Part shown: positions 4,650-5,860 of the stretch, in pieces
How positions within the stretch are numbered: position 1 is the stretch's first letter
Layout: every line of letters begins with the position of its first letter
Assembly: GCA_017460245.1 (NCBI GenBank)
Contig: JAFUBK010000101.1
Location: 1 to 5,860 of the forward strand
From: Bacilli bacterium
GTDB lineage: Bacteria; Bacillota_I; Bacilli_A; RF39; UBA660
Direction: 5' to 3'
DNA length: 5,860 bases
Translations under genes and position numbers: made by a program
The notes under the pieces: model-generated
What the model was told of the DNA's origin: nothing
The model's database searches: none
Seen by the model: only the letters and a program-made list of their open reading frames with translations

Positions 4650-5860
4650 TTACTTTCCCCCCTTTAATAGATATATGGTATCATAGCTTATTTTTTTTGC
4701 AATGTTTATGATGTCTTCTTTGGTAACTTTACTTATGTTTTCTTTTCTTTTGCTTACACTATCAGTATTTGAAAGTATTTCAGAGATTAAATTATTCATT
4801 ACATCCATTTGGTTATCTTCAATTTCGATTAATGAGTTTGTGTATGTTTGAATGTGCTGTAGAATATCATTTTCGGTAAATTCTCCTTTTTGCATTGCAA
4901 GGGTTTGTTTTTTTATTAGTTTTAATGTTTTTTCATAATTTTCAGCATCAATTCCAGCATATATGTAAAGTGTTGATCTAGAAATGTCTTTGGTGGCATA
5001 TATTGAATAACATAGCGAATTTTGCTCTCTTACGACTTGTAATAGTTTACTATTCCAAGATATGCCTAAAATTCCGGTATAAATTGTTGAAACATATTTT
5101 CGCTCAAAATCGGTTAAGTCTTTAAATTTCAAACCAATGGCAAAGTTACTTTGTGAAGTGCTTGATTTTTCAATAATCTCAATTGGTTTTGGTATAATTT
5201 TATCATATGTAATATATCTATTTTTTTCTTTGAATTTAAAATTGCCTTTAATAAGTTTTTCAATTAGTTTTTTCATTTTATTTTCAGAGAAATTTCCACA
5301 AATAAATATATCTAAGGAATTTGTTTCAAATAAGTTTTGATAGTATTTGTAAAGTTTTGTTTCATCTATTTTTTTGGCCAATTCAATCTTTTCTTTAGTG
5401 TTTAATATTTCAAATTTGCCAGTTTTCATTTCTTCAAACAATCTTTCTTTGCTGTATAATGAAGGGCTATCTTTTAAACTTTTTAAGTCTTCAATATAAT
5501 CATGTTTAACAATTTCAAAAGTTTCTTTGTCAAATTTTTTGCCATTTATTTTTGGATTATATAAAACATCTAAAATAAAATTTATATTCTTTTCATTCAT
5601 ACCTTTTTCAGTGTATTTTTCGTTAGTAAACTGTGCTTGAATGACAAATGAACGATCCAACCCGTAAACATAACTATTTATGTTAATAAAAGGATTGTAG
5701 AGGTTTAATTTTTCTTTATTAAAACTATTTAAATTTGGAAATTTTTTTGTTCCTGAAAGTAAATAGTTTCTTAGAAGTTTACGGTAAACTACATCTTCTT
5801 TATTATCTTCGCATCGTAAGTGCATTGACAAAGAAATTGTTTTAAATTTTTCACTTTTAA
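4650..5860 (-). CDS. ymfF: M16-family protein YmfF (non-zinc subunit), 5' end beyond right edge
   Basis: The open frame continues unbroken to the right edge and gives 402 residues plus part of a codon; Bacillus YmfF is about 426 aa, so roughly 20-25 residues are missing. The upstream residues SEKFKTISLS fit the YmfF/M16 N-terminal strand, so the TTG at 5829-5831 is not the start. The protein has the two-domain M16 fold pattern (an SGTKKFP and YNPFIN region corresponding to the RGT-YP and LYGA segments) but no HxxEH. Its second domain carries REQNSLCY, with Arg at bases 5028-5030 and Tyr seven residues later at 5007-5009, matching the R/Y pair that completes the active site in M16B heterodimers. 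It is therefore inferred to partner YmfH, encoded immediately downstream. It is assigned to the EF-P modification context from the Bacillus pair; its own promoter lies outside the window. Confidence 0.88.
   Translation of the reverse strand, partial: KSEKFKTISLSMHLRCEDNKEDVVYRKLLRNYLLSGTKKFPNLNSFNKEKLNLYNPFININSYVYGLDRSFVIQAQFTNEKYTEKGMNEKNINFILDVLYNPKINGKKFDKETFEIVKHDYIEDLKSLKDSPSLYSKERLFEEMKTGKFEILNTKEKIELAKKIDETKLYKYYQNLFETNSLDIFICGNFSENKMKKLIEKLIKGNFKFKEKNRYITYDKIIPKPIEIIEKSSTSQSNFAIGLKFKDLTDFERKYVSTIYTGILGISWNSKLLQVVREQNSLCYSIYATKDISRSTLYIYAGIDAENYEKTLKLIKKQTLAMQKGEFTENDILQHIQTYTNSLIEIEDNQMDVMNNLISEILSNTDSVSKRKENISKVTKEDIINIAKKISYDTIYLLKGGK
4657..4665 (-). promoter_or_regulatory. ymfH ribosome binding site inside the ymfF 3' end
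   Basis: AAAGGGGGG lies seven bases before the ymfH ATG and encodes the Lys-Gly-Gly end of YmfF. Because the two genes abut as TAAATG, ribosomes finishing ymfF are placed on the ymfH start. Confidence 0.75.

Noticed and set aside
5137..5340. Plus-strand frame opposite ymfF
   Set aside because: Antisense to a conserved M16 gene, with no supporting signals.
5829..5831. TTG as the start codon of ymfF
   Set aside because: The frame stays open to the right edge and the upstream residues match the M16 N terminus; there is no ribosome binding site before this TTG.
1106..5860. Mollicutes code with TGA read as tryptophan
   Set aside because: Tryptophan codons that I checked are TGG and the proteins are complete under the standard code; absence of TGA stops is only weak evidence.
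1..5860. CRISPR array, mobile element, tRNA or rRNA gene
   Set aside because: No regularly spaced repeats, no transposase or integrase, and no cloverleaf or rRNA-like sequence were seen.

Overview
This is an AT-rich window in which every supportable gene lies on the minus strand, so the genes read from right to left. The proteins fit a low-GC Bacillota (Bacilli or Mollicutes-like) genome: a Firmicutes-type EF-P modification pair (ymfF/ymfH), secG, and the rpsO-pnp pair, with strong GGAGG-type ribosome binding sites, sigma-A-like promoters and short intrinsic terminators. Where tryptophan codons were checked they are TGG. The stops seen are TAA (six) and TAG (one), with no TGA stop, so the standard bacterial code fits. 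The exact taxon cannot be read from the window.

Right part, 3361-5860: two M16-family genes. ymfF is cut by the right edge. Its stop codon abuts the ATG of ymfH with no spacing, and the ymfH Shine-Dalgarno lies inside the last codons of ymfF. YmfH carries the zinc motif HFLEH; YmfF lacks it but carries the R/Y pair, so together they look like a hetero-subunit M16B pair tied to EF-P modification. A 10-bp terminator hairpin overlaps the ymfH stop.

Middle, 2791-3340: secG (SecYEG translocon subunit) has its own promoter and a terminator with a UACG tetraloop. After it comes a 68-aa unknown gene whose last codons form part of its own terminator.

Centre-left, 1106-2787: a strong promoter (TTGACA, 17 bp, extended -10 TGATAGGAT) drives two tandem paralogous genes of about 270 aa that I do not recognise. 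They are in the same reading frame and separated by a single TAG, with a strong hairpin and an A7 run just before that stop. This is the most novel part of the window.

Left part, 1-1080: rpsO has its own promoter and a structured leader whose loop is complementary to the rpsO ribosome binding site. A short terminator/attenuator separates it from pnp, whose first 216 codons are present. rpsO-pnp is a conserved arrangement linking ribosomal protein S15 with the RNA-degrading enzyme PNPase. No stretch longer than 300 bases lacks a gene; the longest gap is the 136-base rpsO leader/promoter region.
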